Source: Paragonimus skrjabini miyazakii
Lineage: Eukaryota; Platyhelminthes; Trematoda; Plagiorchiida; Troglotrematidae
DNA: 64,000 bases
Assembly (NCBI GenBank): GCA_014338405.1
Contig: JTDE01000717.1
Coordinates: 131,532 to 195,531, forward strand
Reading direction: 5' to 3'
The notes beneath the pieces are model-generated. The model did no database searches. It saw nothing but the letters and a program-made list of their open reading frames with translations, and had not been told where the DNA came from. Positions 24,225-36,005 of this stretch are shown piece after piece. The position numbers and the translations under genes were made by a program. Numbering within the stretch: the stretch's first letter is position 1; every line of letters begins with the position of its first letter.

Positions 24225-24345
24225 TCACGAAGATCTTCAGCTAGCCCCGTCCGAAGAAAAGCAGTGGTTCGAAATCCGCTTTTGTTAGAGCTCCTCAACA
24301 GTGTATAGCTCTGCCACGATCGAGATGTGAATTTCATTTCAACGG
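24225..24345 (-). mobile_element. Decayed hammerhead SINE, partial copy (minus)
   Basis: Reverse-complemented, the block aligns with the ribozyme region and the start of the tail of the intact copy. GAGCTCTAACA in place of GAGCTCTAATG is the clearest anchor. The core CTGATGA reads TTGAGGA and the GAAA box reads GGAT, so the ribozyme is dead. The tRNA-like head is barely recognisable. Confidence 0.5.
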
Positions 24346-25689
24346 AAACACTTGAGATTAGTGCTCAGTGTCGAAAGAAGCTGACTAAAAAGTCTATCTG
24401 AATGTGGACACGTTCAGCAAACGTGAGGGATGATCGCTATACGAGGAAAACCCCACATAACTTATAGGCAAACAACTGCATACCTGGTAGTTTTTTTAAG
24501 CCAATGTCAATGACATTTACGAACCATCAGTGAAAAAAATGAAAACTTTTAGAAAGAACGGTTGGAAACGACATGAAAAGTCAGGAACTTTGTAATTATT
24601 TATCCAGATTACACAAACAAAGAAACGGAAACATTGTCTTAGAAGTCTATTTGACCTCAATTGTGCCTAACTAACGCAAAGAAATGATGCACGAAATGCA
24701 GATTAGTCAGACAACAGGGTCAATAGAATGAAGGAAACAGGTTGTATGACCTACTGATTATTCTAAGGCAACAGACACACGCATGTGTATTGGACGCACG
24801 TTTAGCAATTGTAGGACGTCGTTAAGCAGAAAAAGCATAGTGGCACGGACACAATTTTTCGTTCGTCGTAACAGGTAGTTCGTGGTCAATAAATCTTGCT
24901 CACTCTTTCTCGTACAATGCCTGTTTTGAGGTCACGTTTTATGAAGGACATCTGTCACTGATGCTGTCACTATTGGTATGCGATAAATCATGAGAAAACC
25001 GGGACACTTTGAAATACTCTTTGGTTAGTCTAAAAAGACCATATTTAAAAAGGTCCAACTGCGGTTATCAGCTATAGAGACTACGGGTACGCCTGGTAAA
25101 ATGAGTGACAAGCCCACAGTTGAGGAGCATATGGATTTGTCATACCTTCATCGATTTGAACGGGCAGGTTCAATAAAAAGGGGGATTTCCACTATCCTTT
25201 TTGCGTAGCGCGAGATGAATTTGAAAAGAAACTGGTTAATATGAAACTGTTGTTTTTAGTGATAGTTGGAAAATAAAGACCCATGCAAGTTAATGCCTCT
25301 AATATTATCACCATGATTTTTGCTGTTATGAGACACACAATATTATATGAGCTGGATGTTGTCGGGTTATACAAACTTAGACAACAGCAATCGCAGCAAC
25401 CAGTGTTTGAAACATTGACTGTGTGAAAGATGATAGAATGGTACTGTCTGTACTGTAGAAATCTTCACTTCATAGTGTAGATAAACAGGTTAAAAAAGTT
25501 ATTTCTTCAAAAATTACGCCTACAAAACACTTAACATAGTGATGCCGCCAGGCGGTTCAAACCTAGAGACAAAAGCATTCGAAATGACCAGCGCTCGAAT
25601 TTGCAACGGGGTGTTTGATTGTCAATATTGTAATCCCCGAGCTACCACCAGATTCAACACATATAAGTTTGAAGAATTCACGCGCTCAC
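24346..25689. other. No firm gene; possible membrane-protein exon at 25192-25374
   Basis: On minus, 25374-25192 encodes a 60-residue frame with a hydrophobic stretch, KIMVIILEALTCMGLYF, ending at TAG. It could be a downstream exon of the candidate gene at 25690-25957, but the phase does not join simply. The rest shows nothing. Confidence 0.25.
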
Positions 25690-25815
25690 CGGTATAACAA
25701 ACTGACTGAGTTCCTATCTCAATATATCGATTGTTTTCATCATTAACCGAATCACGATAGTAGGGTAGAGCAGCGACTGATGCCACCCCAAATATAACTA
25801 AGTTGGAGGACAAAC
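25690..25815 (-). CDS. Candidate internal exon, unknown protein
   Basis: On minus, a strong polypyrimidine acceptor (TTCTTGTTCCCTGCCCTGA then TTCTAG) leads into about 41 codons containing LSSNLVIFGVASVAALPYY and YIEIGTQSVCYT. The frame ends at TTATACCG followed by the donor GTGAGC. The hydrophobic run followed by a polar segment suggests a membrane or secreted protein, but no family is recognised. Its phase agrees with the upstream exon at 25894-25957 across a 78-nt intron. Confidence 0.4.
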
Positions 25816-25893
25816 CTAGAATCAGGGCAGGGAACAAGAAAATGCCCAAAAGTCTGAGTAGGTTGTAAACTAGTGTGTACTATGTTCGTATAC

Positions 25894-25957
25894 CTCCAGG
25901 TCGGACTGGACGTCTGAGTAGGATTGGATTCGTCGAAAATGACGTGGATTTCAAACA
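25894..25957 (-). CDS. Candidate internal exon upstream of 25690-25815
   Basis: This is a 64-nt exon model on minus. The acceptor GGTATATCAG precedes it and the donor GAG then GTATAC follows it. It encodes 21 residues including STNPILLRRPVRPG and ends in phase 1, which joins in frame to the next exon (78-nt intron). The evidence is splice signal and phase only. Confidence 0.33.
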
Positions 25958-27271
25958 CTGATATACCATCTGTCCACTGTAATTCACGCTAAGAAAGTAG
26001 AAGATTTGGTTACATGTCAGTTCATGGTTGATCGTTTTTACATAGTTTTCCTTAACCAACCGGAACGGTCACTACAGGGTACGCACCATGGCAATCTAAT
26101 ACACCAACGCTTTGCAGATCAGTGACCATGACCTGAATGTTCTGGTATTAATTCACAGCCTGGCCGCCTCATACTTCTTTGATAAGTTATCTACCAGCGG
26201 GTCTCAGAGAAATTGACGACAAATTAGGATCTAGAAACTGCAAACTAAACACATTTGATCACACCCTTCACATTCAGATAGACCATTCGATTCACCCTTT
26301 TGACCACACGGATGGGCAAGACTTGACAACTGGTAGAAGCGTTAGGTAACTTCGAAAGCAGAGCAATCATGCGTTTCTACCAAACTCCATACACCTGATT
26401 CCAACAATGCTACAAGTTTTTTGCAGTTGTAGTTGACCCGTACCGGATAGTGTTTCAGCATGGCTCTAAAACTTTTCGGCCGTGTCGTGTATCATGTTAT
26501 TGGGTGTACGAAAATACAGTCGTTATCCAAAAATAATGTGTGTATTCCGAACAGTTCATTAACCAACCGACCGTCAGTGCAGTTTTCATACGTGGCAACT
26601 CAAAAATACAGGAAACAGCTAAGATATGTAAACTAACTACTCTTTACCTTATGAGTAAATCCATTAGTCCGGCTGAAGCATTCAATAAGCGTGAACAGGT
26701 GAGTTCTTGTTCAGCCTAAATTTATGTATTTTAACTCAATAAAGACTGGTTATCAGATAATACGGTTGCCTTGACGTCAATTTCCGATGGTCTCACTGCA
26801 AAAGGTAAACGATACCAGTTCTTGTTGACCTTATATAGGCTTGCATTCACGAACTGCACATCTTACAACCAACAACTATTCATATAAACTGGAAGTAAGT
26901 AAACATGAAAACATACTTAATACAACTTTTGTTTCTTTCATTTGTTGCATAGTCATTGATTTCGAAATGAGTAATCTAATGCCATTCACATATGTACTGA
27001 AATTTGAATGATACGACAATTCCACAAAAATCCCACTACATATAGTCGCTCACAACTGTATTTAAGGCAGTAGTAATCTGACAGCTGATGAAGACTACAA
27101 TCACTTCATACACCCTACATGTGTCCAAATTGTATACTCAACGTTTTTATGCACTGACAAATAGCTGAAACAAGATGTTATCACCATTGTTTGACTGTGG
27201 TAGTACAATCTGTTGGCGAAGTTTCGTTTTTATTTTGTCACATTTCGTTAAGGTTAGGAATATTGGTGTGT
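25958..27271. other. No gene recognised
   Basis: Stop-rich, AT-rich sequence. Nothing supported. Confidence 0.4.
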
Positions 27272-27385
27272 ATGGAAAGGAATTTGGATATGAAAATGAT
27301 TAGTGCAGTCGATTGTGGAGGTGCGAAGCACGTCGACTTAAAATTAAACGATGAGGAGCAAACACTATACGACCAAATTAAACAG
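27272..27385 (+). CDS. Candidate first coding exon, unknown protein
   Basis: ATG at 27272, with further in-frame ATGs at 27290 and 27296, opens 38 codons ending exactly at CAG followed by the donor GTAAAC. The product ends in a charged, helix-like stretch, HVDLKLNDEEQTLYDQIKQ, which looks like genuine protein. Phase 0 at the donor. The next candidate plus-strand exons start at 29148, with two SINE copies and an assembly gap in between, but their phase would require an intermediate exon. No family is recognised. Confidence 0.42.
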
Positions 27386-27780
27386 GTAAACTACACAAAT
27401 GAATTAGGACAGATTTACCTTCCGAATCAATCAATGTTGTAAAGACAATAGTACCTGATCAACCATAACAATCCCCAACTGTCTGTGTACCTCAGAATAA
27501 AACTCAAGCAGCTTCACTCATCTATCTTTTAATAGACAGTATCTCATCAGCCTCATGGCTAGTATGAAGTTATATCAGCTAAGACTTTAACATCAGAATA
27601 ACTCTGATCAATACAATCGATAACACCGTGATCGGGATTTAAAATAATCGTAATCTCCGAACTTCTACTAGCTAGTTAAACCATGCCTAGTTGGTTCAAT
27701 GAAGACAGTTTTGTAGTATCCTAAACAATCTTACTCACAAGCGAAAGTGGTTGAGCGTTCACATATAATGATTCATATAA

Positions 27781-27986
27781 TGAGGTCAATGGTGTAGTGG
27801 TCAACACGGTTGCCTTATGAAAGCGTGGCCGGAGTTCTAGTCTCGGCCGTGGCAATGATATGCACTACCGATGAGCTCTAATGAGTGCGAAACTCGAATC
27901 TGGTGCTTCTTTTCGAAAGGGGCCGACTGGAAAGTCTATGAGAATGCGACAGCTGCGATCAATTGTGGATAATGTTCAATCTATAT
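27781..27986 (+). mobile_element. tRNA-derived hammerhead SINE, full-length decayed copy
   Basis: This 206-bp copy aligns over its whole length with the SINE at 13471, from TGAGGTCAATGG to TTCAATCTATAT, and supplies the tail junction lost in that copy's gap (GTCTATGAGAATGCGAC). The A box has drifted to TGGTGTAGTGG. It lies downstream of the candidate exon at 27272, possibly inside an intron. Confidence 0.85.
27862..27906 (+). ncRNA. Mutated hammerhead ribozyme
   Basis: Core CTGATGA reads CCGATGA: the essential U4 is now C. Stem II GCTCT/AGTGC has one T-T mismatch. The cleavage triplet GTC is ATC, which also breaks a stem III pair and the ACTCGAGT palindrome. Stem I keeps all pairs with one G-U wobble. 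It is expected to be inactive. Confidence 0.8.
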
Positions 27987-28100
27987 GAAGACAGTAACTT
28001 CAATCTAACTGTGAAGTCCTGATCACAGGGGTATCGATTAAATAGAACAGAGCGATTCTGTTAAGTCTTCTCTCGAAGTGAGCGGACAAGCTGAACACTA

Positions 28101-28200
28101 NNNNNNNNNNNNNNNNNNNNNNNNNNNNNNNNNNNNNNNNNNNNNNNNNNNNNNNNNNNNNNNNNNNNNNNNNNNNNNNNNNNNNNNNNNNNNNNNNNNN
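28101..28200. other. Assembly gap (100 N)
   Basis: Exactly 100 Ns, lying just upstream of another SINE copy. The true missing length cannot be judged. Confidence 0.9.
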
Positions 28201-28234
28201 GCGTTTGAATATGATTATTCAGCCGTGCCAATTG

Positions 28235-28440
28235 TACGGTCATTGGCGTTGTGCCTGGCACGCTAGTCTTACAAGCACGACGGTCAAATGCACATTCCGA
28301 TATGGAGGAGGATACGCAATATTGATATGCTGTAATAAGAGCGGAACTCAAATCTCCTACTTCCTTCCGAAATGAGCAAACCGAACGGCTTATCAAAATG
28401 CGAAGGCTGCAATCAAGTGTGGGTGATGCTCATTTCGGAA
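28235..28440 (+). mobile_element. Old diverged SINE copy with ribozyme core deleted
   Basis: GGTCATTGGCG at the head, ATATGCTG before the ribozyme region, and ATGCGAAGGCTGCAATCAAG then GTGGGTGATG in the tail align with the other copies. The CTGATGAGCTCT half of the hammerhead is largely missing. GCGGAACTCAAATC remains where the others have GCGAAACTCGAGTC. Confidence 0.6.
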
Positions 28441-29147
28441 AAAAATGAACACAATGACTGAGTTTAGAAAATTGCCACTGACACCAATAAGGGGACCTAC
28501 AGTTCCCATCTCTCCTGCAATTCGTGGTTCCACCTGCCACCACAGGGAAACACACATAACTGAATAAATGATCATATACTGAAATAGTTGAGAAATAAAA
28601 CCGTCAACCGTGTGAATGGATGGAAATTCCCACAGTTTGTTCTCCGAACACTAAACATCTATAAAAGTCAGCTACTCCGTGCGTTCAAAATCAGCACCCA
28701 ATATGTGTGCGTAGTAGAAATTACAGATTACTCATATTCACGAAAACCCTGACGATTGACAAGCCCTAGCCTAAACTGTGCACAAAAACAGACAACTGTG
28801 ACGTTGAGATTGTCGTAGCTAGGTATCCACGTGTGCGTTGCGTGTTTGTGCTTTGGTTTGCAATTTTCACATTTCCACAATTTTTTAAAATGGATATATA
28901 CCACATACTATGCAACTGATGAGTGCGAGAAATGGATCCAGCTACCCGAGTTTTTGTTCTTTATACAACCTTGTAAGTGACCCAACATCCAGAGCATTAC
29001 AAAAAGATACAAATTCTAATGAGATTGGTAAAAGCACTGGTTACACAGTATTCGGTGGACAAGCGCGGCTAGAGGATTAGAAGTGAAAGGAAAGGAGTAT
29101 TGGTGTATTTAATAGGTGCTCTTTTTTATGCACTACAGCATCTGTAG
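28441..29147. other. No gene recognised
   Basis: AT-rich. Probably intron if the exon models on either side are correct. Confidence 0.35.
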
Positions 29148-29239
29148 AAAATGTCAACCGCGATTTCCAGGCGGCATGATTAAAGAAAAACAACGTCCGA
29201 AGAAAACGTTGTTCAAGAGTTTGACAAAAGTTCAGAAAG
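29148..29239 (+). CDS. Candidate exon A of a small-exon gene
   Basis: Acceptor CTACAGCATCTGTAG ends at 29147; donor AGAAAG then GTATGAG begins at 29240. The frame reads CQPRFPGGMIKEKQRPK and TLFKSLTKVQK, a basic segment that looks like real protein. It ends in phase 1. The 69-nt intron to exon B also has no stop in frame, so it could be retained. Confidence 0.38.
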
Positions 29240-29308
29240 GTATGAGCAACACACCCCAGTATGTATGCAAGCGGTTGATGATTGGACTACATAGTACTAC
29301 GGTTCCAG

Positions 29309-29399
29309 TCGTAGCAATGAGAGTCAAAAAACCTGCATCCTACCGAAACGGTCCATCTTCTGGATTCTTTGGTGGGTTCCATCACAGTGAGGGAAGTGG
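29309..29399 (+). CDS. Candidate exon B of a small-exon gene
   Basis: Acceptor ACGGTTCCAG; donor GTGG then GTAAATG. It encodes about 30 residues including VAMRVKKPASYRNGPSSG and a glycine/phenylalanine-rich end, FFGGFHHSEGSG. Phases agree with exon A and, across a 55-nt intron, with a 19-nt micro-exon at 29455-29473. No family is recognised. Confidence 0.33.
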
Positions 29400-29454
29400 G
29401 TAAATGTGCTCAAATGCAGGATGGTTGAAATGCCGGCGTGGCTTCATAGTACAG

Positions 29455-29473
29455 CTGGTTTAGCTTACGACAA
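29455..29473 (+). CDS. Candidate 19-nt micro-exon C
   Basis: Acceptor TTCATAGTACAG and donor GACAA then GTAAGA. It contributes GWFSLRQ with flanking bases, and its phase is the one that lets exon B join exon D without a stop; other border choices that I tried failed. Short exons occur in flatworm genes, but a 19-nt model by eye is fragile. Confidence 0.25.
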
Positions 29474-29510
29474 GTAAGAACGTACAGTTCCTATCGTCGT
29501 TCGCATTCAG

Positions 29511-29571
29511 CCCCGTGAAACCATTCTAAAAGAAAAAGTAACACGAAGAACTGGCATCGACGTGGATGCAG
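29511..29571 (+). CDS. Candidate exon D of a small-exon gene
   Basis: Acceptor CGTTCGCATTCAG and donor GATGCAG then GTATGT are both strong. Only one of three frames is open: PRETILKEKVTRRTGIDVDA. A 37-nt intron separates it from micro-exon C. It ends in phase 1. A possible next exon begins after CTATCGATTTAG at about 29631. Confidence 0.38.
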
Positions 29572-29647
29572 GTATGTCGTTGATCGTGATAGGCTGACAA
29601 GTTGGATGACCTTCTCAACTATCGATTTAGATCGTCAAGGCATCACA

Positions 29648-29673
29648 CACACACACGCACACACGCATTATCC
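29648..29673. repeat. CA microsatellite
   Basis: An ACACACACACACGCACACACGC tract, imperfect CA repeats. Confidence 0.9.
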
Positions 29674-30507
29674 CCGCGGCCAGATGCGCGGATAACTGAA
29701 ACATGTGAATATCCTTAGATGACCCCTCCAGGTTGCAAGTCCTTAGCAAAAGAGTTAGGGTTGCTTGACGAATAAACAGCAGCGTAATCAGTGACACGAC
29801 CAGCAGAGTTTGACTGACACACGTCCGCCAACAAAATAATACGCTTTAATTTGAAATGTACTAAAAAGATTGTCTTATCACAAATAGGACGAACGTGTCT
29901 GAACGGAAGCACATAGTCATCAGGGCAGCGTTCTGATGGTATTTTTTGTCAATGAGGACGATGATGATACGGACCTTCTTTAGCCATATACCAGTCTACA
30001 GCACCACTGCATTGTAAATGGGACAGACATGATCGGATACGGTGGATTTGAAAATTCTTCTTATCAGAATGGCGCCCGGTAAGTCCGAGATCATCAGACA
30101 CCACAAGAAGACGTCCATAAAATACACAAAGTTGCGGTTTGAGTAGCATTAAATATCCGTGTGTGTACTATGCAAAGAATCCACCGCCGCAGCCGTTCGA
30201 AATATTGATGGGCCGTCGAAGGACGATTGTTGCAAGTATCTGGCATCTCTGTACTTTTGACCGAGATTTCGGAGTCCCTCATGCATCTCAAACTTCAAGT
30301 TTGAAAAAATAACACGGAAAACTGTTCCCATCAAGATTAACAATAATGAAAGGCGGTTGGTCTATCGCAACTTTCTACTCCGTTTGAGGTAACATCTTTG
30401 TGGTACGAATTTTGCTGAAGAATGAAAAGAGAACTGTCGTGAGTAAACGGATGTTTCAGTTGTGGTTCAGTCGCACGGAATCTCCTTGAACGTATATTTC
30501 TAATCAA
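29674..30507. other. No gene recognised
   Basis: Several overlapping minus-strand frames of about 60 codons near 29949-30343 look like chance. Nothing supported. Confidence 0.35.
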
Positions 30508-30698
30508 ATGAACACTCCTGTGACCATTGTGACCGGCATGGACGATATCGAACAACGTTACACAAACCAAGGGGCACTTCATATAACACGACCGCTCGAT
30601 GACAAGGCTACATCAGTCCTTGCCGATTTGGAAGGATTTCAGTGGGCTTCCAACCGAACAGCTCATGCTTCAAAAAAGCTTCGGATACGTTTTGCACG
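30508..30698 (+). CDS. Candidate first coding exon, unknown protein
   Basis: ATG at 30508, preceded by acceptor-like TTTCAGTTGTGGTTCAG about 45 bases upstream (possible cis- or spliced-leader acceptor). The frame is open to GCACG followed by the donor GTAAAC. About 63 residues include MDDIEQRYTNQGALHITRPL and LADLEGFQWASNRTAH, with protein-like composition. Ends in phase 2. It could be a separate gene from exons A-D. No family recognised. Confidence 0.38.
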
Positions 30699-31080
30699 GT
30701 AAACATTCTGTGTTGCTAACACGCTGTGATAATATGCGCTAACCACTTGCTAGTGTGTACTAAGAACCAAGAATATTGGTATACGTGTCACTTCTCCTTC
30801 GTTCAACGTCCTTGGTCTATCACACTGTGTTTGAATAAACTCCAAATGAGATAGTGAATGATCACAATGAAAGCATTTGGCCATACTTTTTCAATTTTCG
30901 TCTCCAACCGTCAACAATTGTATTGAACAATGCGTGGTGCAGCAACCGCTCCGTCGGCTTACTGAGTACGTGACCCAATCCACGAAGACTGTATTTTCAT
31001 TGTCTCGATTTCATTGAACCAGAAATGACCAGTCTACCAGAGTACATTCTAATGACTGCGGATAGGCTTAACATGTTTTC
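30699..31080. other. No gene recognised
   Basis: Nothing supported in this interval. Confidence 0.35.
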
Positions 31081-31425
31081 CCCTTTCCACCCTGTTGTAT
31101 GCAGCAGATAGGGCGACCCGGTTTATACTGCGAGACGGTCAATGCAGTACGGAATTACGGGTGTTGTGAATATTCGTGGTTGTATGTGGGCTAAGATACT
31201 ACCAGGACGCCCAAACCTAGAGAGTAAAACGATTAGGGTTCTCAATCAAAGCCTTTGGCTCAAAAGCCCGTACCGCAAGGCAGCGGGTGGGTGGCGGTGT
31301 GCCAGGACTGGTACGTTTTCCGGAAAATGATGCAATCTTTCTTCCAACCTCCAACCAGGAGACTGTGGTTTGTCAGACCTCTACCTTTTGGCTTGCCTGA
31401 TATGAGTGACTCTATCGGCGTGGTG
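31081..31425 (+). repeat. Dispersed repeat X, copy 2 (plus)
   Basis: This is the partner of 15427-15786 in opposite orientation. It shares ATGCAGCAGATAGGGCGACC, the frame IRVLNQSLWLKS then YRKAAG (31142-31330), and the end near GATATGAGTGACTCTATCGG. Differences are spread along the length with small indels, so both copies are old. Enzyme type unknown. Confidence 0.65.
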
Positions 31426-34400
31426 GCCCCACTGTCCAGATTAACCCGATAGGTCATCGAGATGCGTAAGCCGTCATACCGTGTCAAGGTCCAGTCTCGT
31501 TGTCACCATATCCTAGACGAATGCTTGGGTGACAACAGAATCGGAATGAACACGTCGAATAGTTGTTGAAACAAAGTTTGTCTCACCTTTTCACATGCGT
31601 TACTTTCATTAGGTGAATTTGGCAGAAAATGACAAACCCGCGAGTAAACAATAACACCGTCTAATATTTTGTCGGTAACCCTGCTACCTTATACCTAACC
31701 GACTCAATCGAGAAGTTCCAAGCGGTTTTCGACCAGCAGCGAATGTCGATGTAAACAAGGTTGAGCAAAAGAGTAATCGGCAAGACGTTGGCTACTTATT
31801 GCGACATGGGATTTCACACGTTCCACAGAGCTCGCTAGTTGCTGTTTGGTCAGACATGTTTTATCCTGTTCACTCTCAATTTTACTGCACTTGTTATTAC
31901 TAGAAATGGTAAAACTCCTTTTATCATGATCATTTGTTTTGTTTGTCAGTTCGTTCACTTCTGCTAACTAACTTCTGTTAGGTCATTGCTGAGGATGTGT
32001 TAAGATGCTTAGCCAGGCAGTGGTTGCCGACATAAGCGACCTTGTCTTAAACGGCAGTTATGTTATCGATAGTCAGGTTCGTGGCTTTAATACGTGTTCA
32101 GACGTTTCGGTTTCAAAGATGAGCCTGTGTCAACATTCGATGTTCACGGCATCGTTTTGTACAGATGTTTGATCCACTGCGTAAGACCGCTACTAGGCGT
32201 CATTTATTGTCCCGAGCTGCAATACACTGATGTGACTAGCTCAATCGACTTGGAAGCAGTAAACTCGCGCGATCCGTGGGCGTCAGTCGTAACCAGTGCT
32301 TTTGAGGTCATCGGTATGGGACCAAAGAGAAAGGCTAACATCGGGTAATGTGAATTTGTTGTGATGCCTCTACTTTATAGTGGAATCCACTGTGAAACAA
32401 AATGTGCATAGAAAAATTGCAACCAATTATTCAGGTGGCCACCAGCATACACAGGCTGGTATTATTGAGATAAATATTGCGTAACTTTTAGTAATGATGT
32501 TTACGAGAAAGGAGGAACACACTGTGCATCCCTTAACAGGAGTGTGTTTCGTTCCCATAAATGAGAGTTTATTGAAACAAAATAAACATCCGAAAGTTTT
32601 GTAATCGACATTGATGCGCTCACGAACTATTTTGAACACATTTATGTGCATATCAGAAACATCTTAAGAGAAACGAATACTTCGTGAACCTATGTAAATA
32701 TTTTGTTCGATTTTCCCCAGCGTTCATAAGTGAAATGTACAGGTGGTATAATTCCAGCATTCACCCACGATCGAATAGGTTCTGCGATGAGAGCAAAGGG
32801 TTCGGTTGTATCTCAGAGTGTAATAAAATGAAAACAGAGTAGAAGATAAACGGAAGTGTTTGCATGTGTGGATCGATTGCATTGTGCACAACATGCTAAC
32901 TAATTATTTTCCAACCGAAACCATGACGCATCTTCATGATCGCTTGCAGATTATTTTGCATTGAGTAGTCTGAATTTTGTGGATTATTAAGGCAAGAACT
33001 CGAATATTTGTAATGCTTCTTGATGATCACCATCAAACCAATAATCCATACTAACGGGGTGGAAACAAGCTATCGCTCAACGTGAAATATTGGTTAATCA
33101 AAAAATATCTCCACATAAAAGCAGTCGGTTGCTGAGCACCTCAACAGGGTACTCTCAGTAAACAATAGGTTTCTCTCAATCTTCAAGATTTAAAACATTA
33201 CCGTGGCAAACTATAAACGGATCAAATGCTAAAAAGCTTTGAACGTCTCAAGCAGGTGCTACCTACAGTAAAACGATGCACAGGTGTCTGAACATAAACC
33301 GGTTGACTAACTTGCACAGTAGTCCAAAGAACGGACTCTAACGCATCTGCTACACGAGCAAACGGTATTGTGACAGGGGCCTTCGTTAAATTGATTTCAT
33401 ATTCATGAATGACTTGCAATGTGTTAATGATCAATGGAACAGGATTTCCATTTGAATTTGTTGCAGATAGCTACTGAATATGGGCCGGATATATCCGAGC
33501 AGATCTACGCATTTTTGTTACAAACTATGGAATCCAAATCAAATGAACGTGAATGACGAGTGATGTTTGAGTATCCTGGCTGTTGTGAGTGTTCACTTGA
33601 GGTCAGTGAATATCGCCTAGCCACGCTATTACTTTTGGCGTCGTTGATATCTATCCGATCGTGCCGTCTTTAACACTCTCGGCTGTTTGTACGCAGCATC
33701 GCAAATGTCTAACCCAGCGAATGGAAATTATGTGGTTATGTGTACACTTCCATTATGCGAGTCAGACACTTCGGATTTTTCTCTCTGTTACTTTCGTACA
33801 ACCAGTCATCATAACGTGGTGCACCCAGTGTACACTGGGGTCAAATATCCCCATAAATAGACGAAATTCAAACAGAAATCAAATGATAAATAGTCGCAGA
33901 TGCAGCATAAGTCTAGACGGCTACTTCTGTTCGATCTAACGCAAAGGATGACTACCGTAACAACTTTACTCGGTACTAAACAGCTGACGTATTATTCATG
34001 CTTCCCGGTCAATGCCAAGTGATGGCATCACTGGAGTAGCAACAACGTTCTACAGAACTTACGTGATCGGAACTGATGTGTACGAATGGTCAACTTACCA
34101 GTACGTACATACATTTCATAAGCTTATAAACAATCATGGCTAAGTGGAACCAGTTCTAGCAAGCAAGTGGGATGTCGATATCAAGACGATCCAGACGATG
34201 AGTTTCAAGGGCAACAACAGTGAACGGAAAAGTCGCATGGGCGAGAACCAAACGATTTGAAAAATACAAGAATTGGACATAGATTTTGGGAATCGAATAA
34301 ACGTAAAAGCCAACTAGTAAATAGGACCAACAGTGATTTAGAACCCTGAAGTCAAATCCATCCATCTTTGGAGCGCGATAACAGCTTCCGCATACATACA

Positions 34401-36005
34401 GCTCTATAACGCTTTGAAATACAGGCCTGAGAGGTACTTCATGTTTAATTAGAATCCACGGAAGGGAAGAGGTGGATTGGATCGTGAGGCGTTATGAGTT
34501 AGGTGATAGCATGACAAATCAAAAGTGACCTTAGTGATGGAAAACTAAAAGTCTGCAGAGCAAGAGATGGAATTCATACATCCCGTTATTCAAATTAATG
34601 AAGTTTCCATACACGTGCAAGAAATATGGATAGAAGAAGCAGGTTGGTAACAAGTGACAGAAGTGTCAGCGAAGAGAAGCACTGCGAAATCATAGAATCT
34701 TAATTAGCATCCCGGACAAACGGATGAGTCATTAGCTTCTGTAGGATGGGAAAACCAGGTGTTATCACAGGAGATCAGTCGAACATTTCAAAGTCAGATA
34801 GAAAATTCGTCGTTGTCCCCAACCTATGAGCTCAGCAGATCCAAATCACTTTGGCGGCAAGGTTACCTTTTGGAACAGTCCGGAACAGTATACTTATCAC
34901 TTATATCAATGAGAGGAGCGGAAGTTTGCCGGAAAGAGTTAACGGTTAATCATAACTCGTAGTGGTAACAAGCACCATTAGAACCAATGTCAAGTTTTCA
35001 TAATGAAGCTGATTAGCATTATTACAATTAAAGTGTTCGTTTGTCGGGAGAGTTGGTCTTGTATATATACAAAATTTGTACAAAGACATTCGCAGAAATC
35101 TTGAGTTTTTACGAGAATCGCCCAATATGGTTTAATATTTCTCATTATGGATAACATACGAAGCAATATATATATCGATATCAAAGAATATGTTGGGGAT
35201 TTTCTGAGAAATGCCCAGGCGTAAGGATTATGAGAATATGATCTCATCTGTTTCTTCTTTTGTATCGTAAAATTGGAGTTGTTCTTTTCTTCGTTTAATC
35301 ACATGACAGTGAGGTAGCATTGTCGGTCACAAGTGGATAGTTATCGATGACGACTGTAAGAGTAAGACAATAATAACTTCATTTGATATTCCATGAACCA
35401 AAAGACAATGGGTTAATACGGAGACAGCAGTGACCAAACTGGCAAAGACAGTGTGTACAGTCATTCTATTAATAGATCGTGCTTTACGAATCGGTTGTCA
35501 GGCTAAGGTGCAACACTGTTCTCTTCCGAAACAGAAAAGTTGTTCTATGGGCCACCGAGAGTTCAAATGACAGTAAATCCCAGTCTCGCTCAAAACTGAC
35601 GGTGTACGTAGGTATGAACTGAAAACAGCTCAAATAAGGCACAAAGTATCTAACGTATTCAGATATGGTTATTTTATGATGTAGTATGTCGCAGAATGAC
35701 GCACGCCACTGAAAACCGAACGAATTTCGCATACAAGACTAAACGGAGAAAACGTCCTGGAAAGCCCAGAAACAAGATGTATCCTGCACAACGTGGAAAA
35801 CCGGTAAGTATGTGAGTTAACCAACACCATAAGTGAGTTAAAAACAAAAAACTTCATTGAGCCGTGCCACAAGGAAAGGGCTAGGTGAACGTTTACTCGG
35901 TCGAAAATATCCGCTGAAGTCTGCTATCGAAAAGATTGTGAAACCTGATAACTATGCACAAGTGAAAATGGTTGGGCGTTCAGATAAGACGATTCGGTTG
36001 TTCTT
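31426..36005. other. No gene recognised
   Basis: About 4.6 kb. Candidate frames at 32094-32341 (84 codons, plus) and 34759-34962 (67 codons, plus) look protein-like, but their phases and splice borders do not make a coherent model. A perfect 16-bp palindrome lies at 33824-33839. Confidence 0.35.

Noticed and set aside
32094..32348. 84-codon frame DEPVSTFDVHGIVLYRC...
   Set aside because: It looks protein-like, but upstream exon options all put it out of phase and no clear donor exists.
34759..34962. Serine-rich 67-codon plus frame
   Set aside because: Acceptor TTATCACAG is possible but the only donors are weak; it could be chance.
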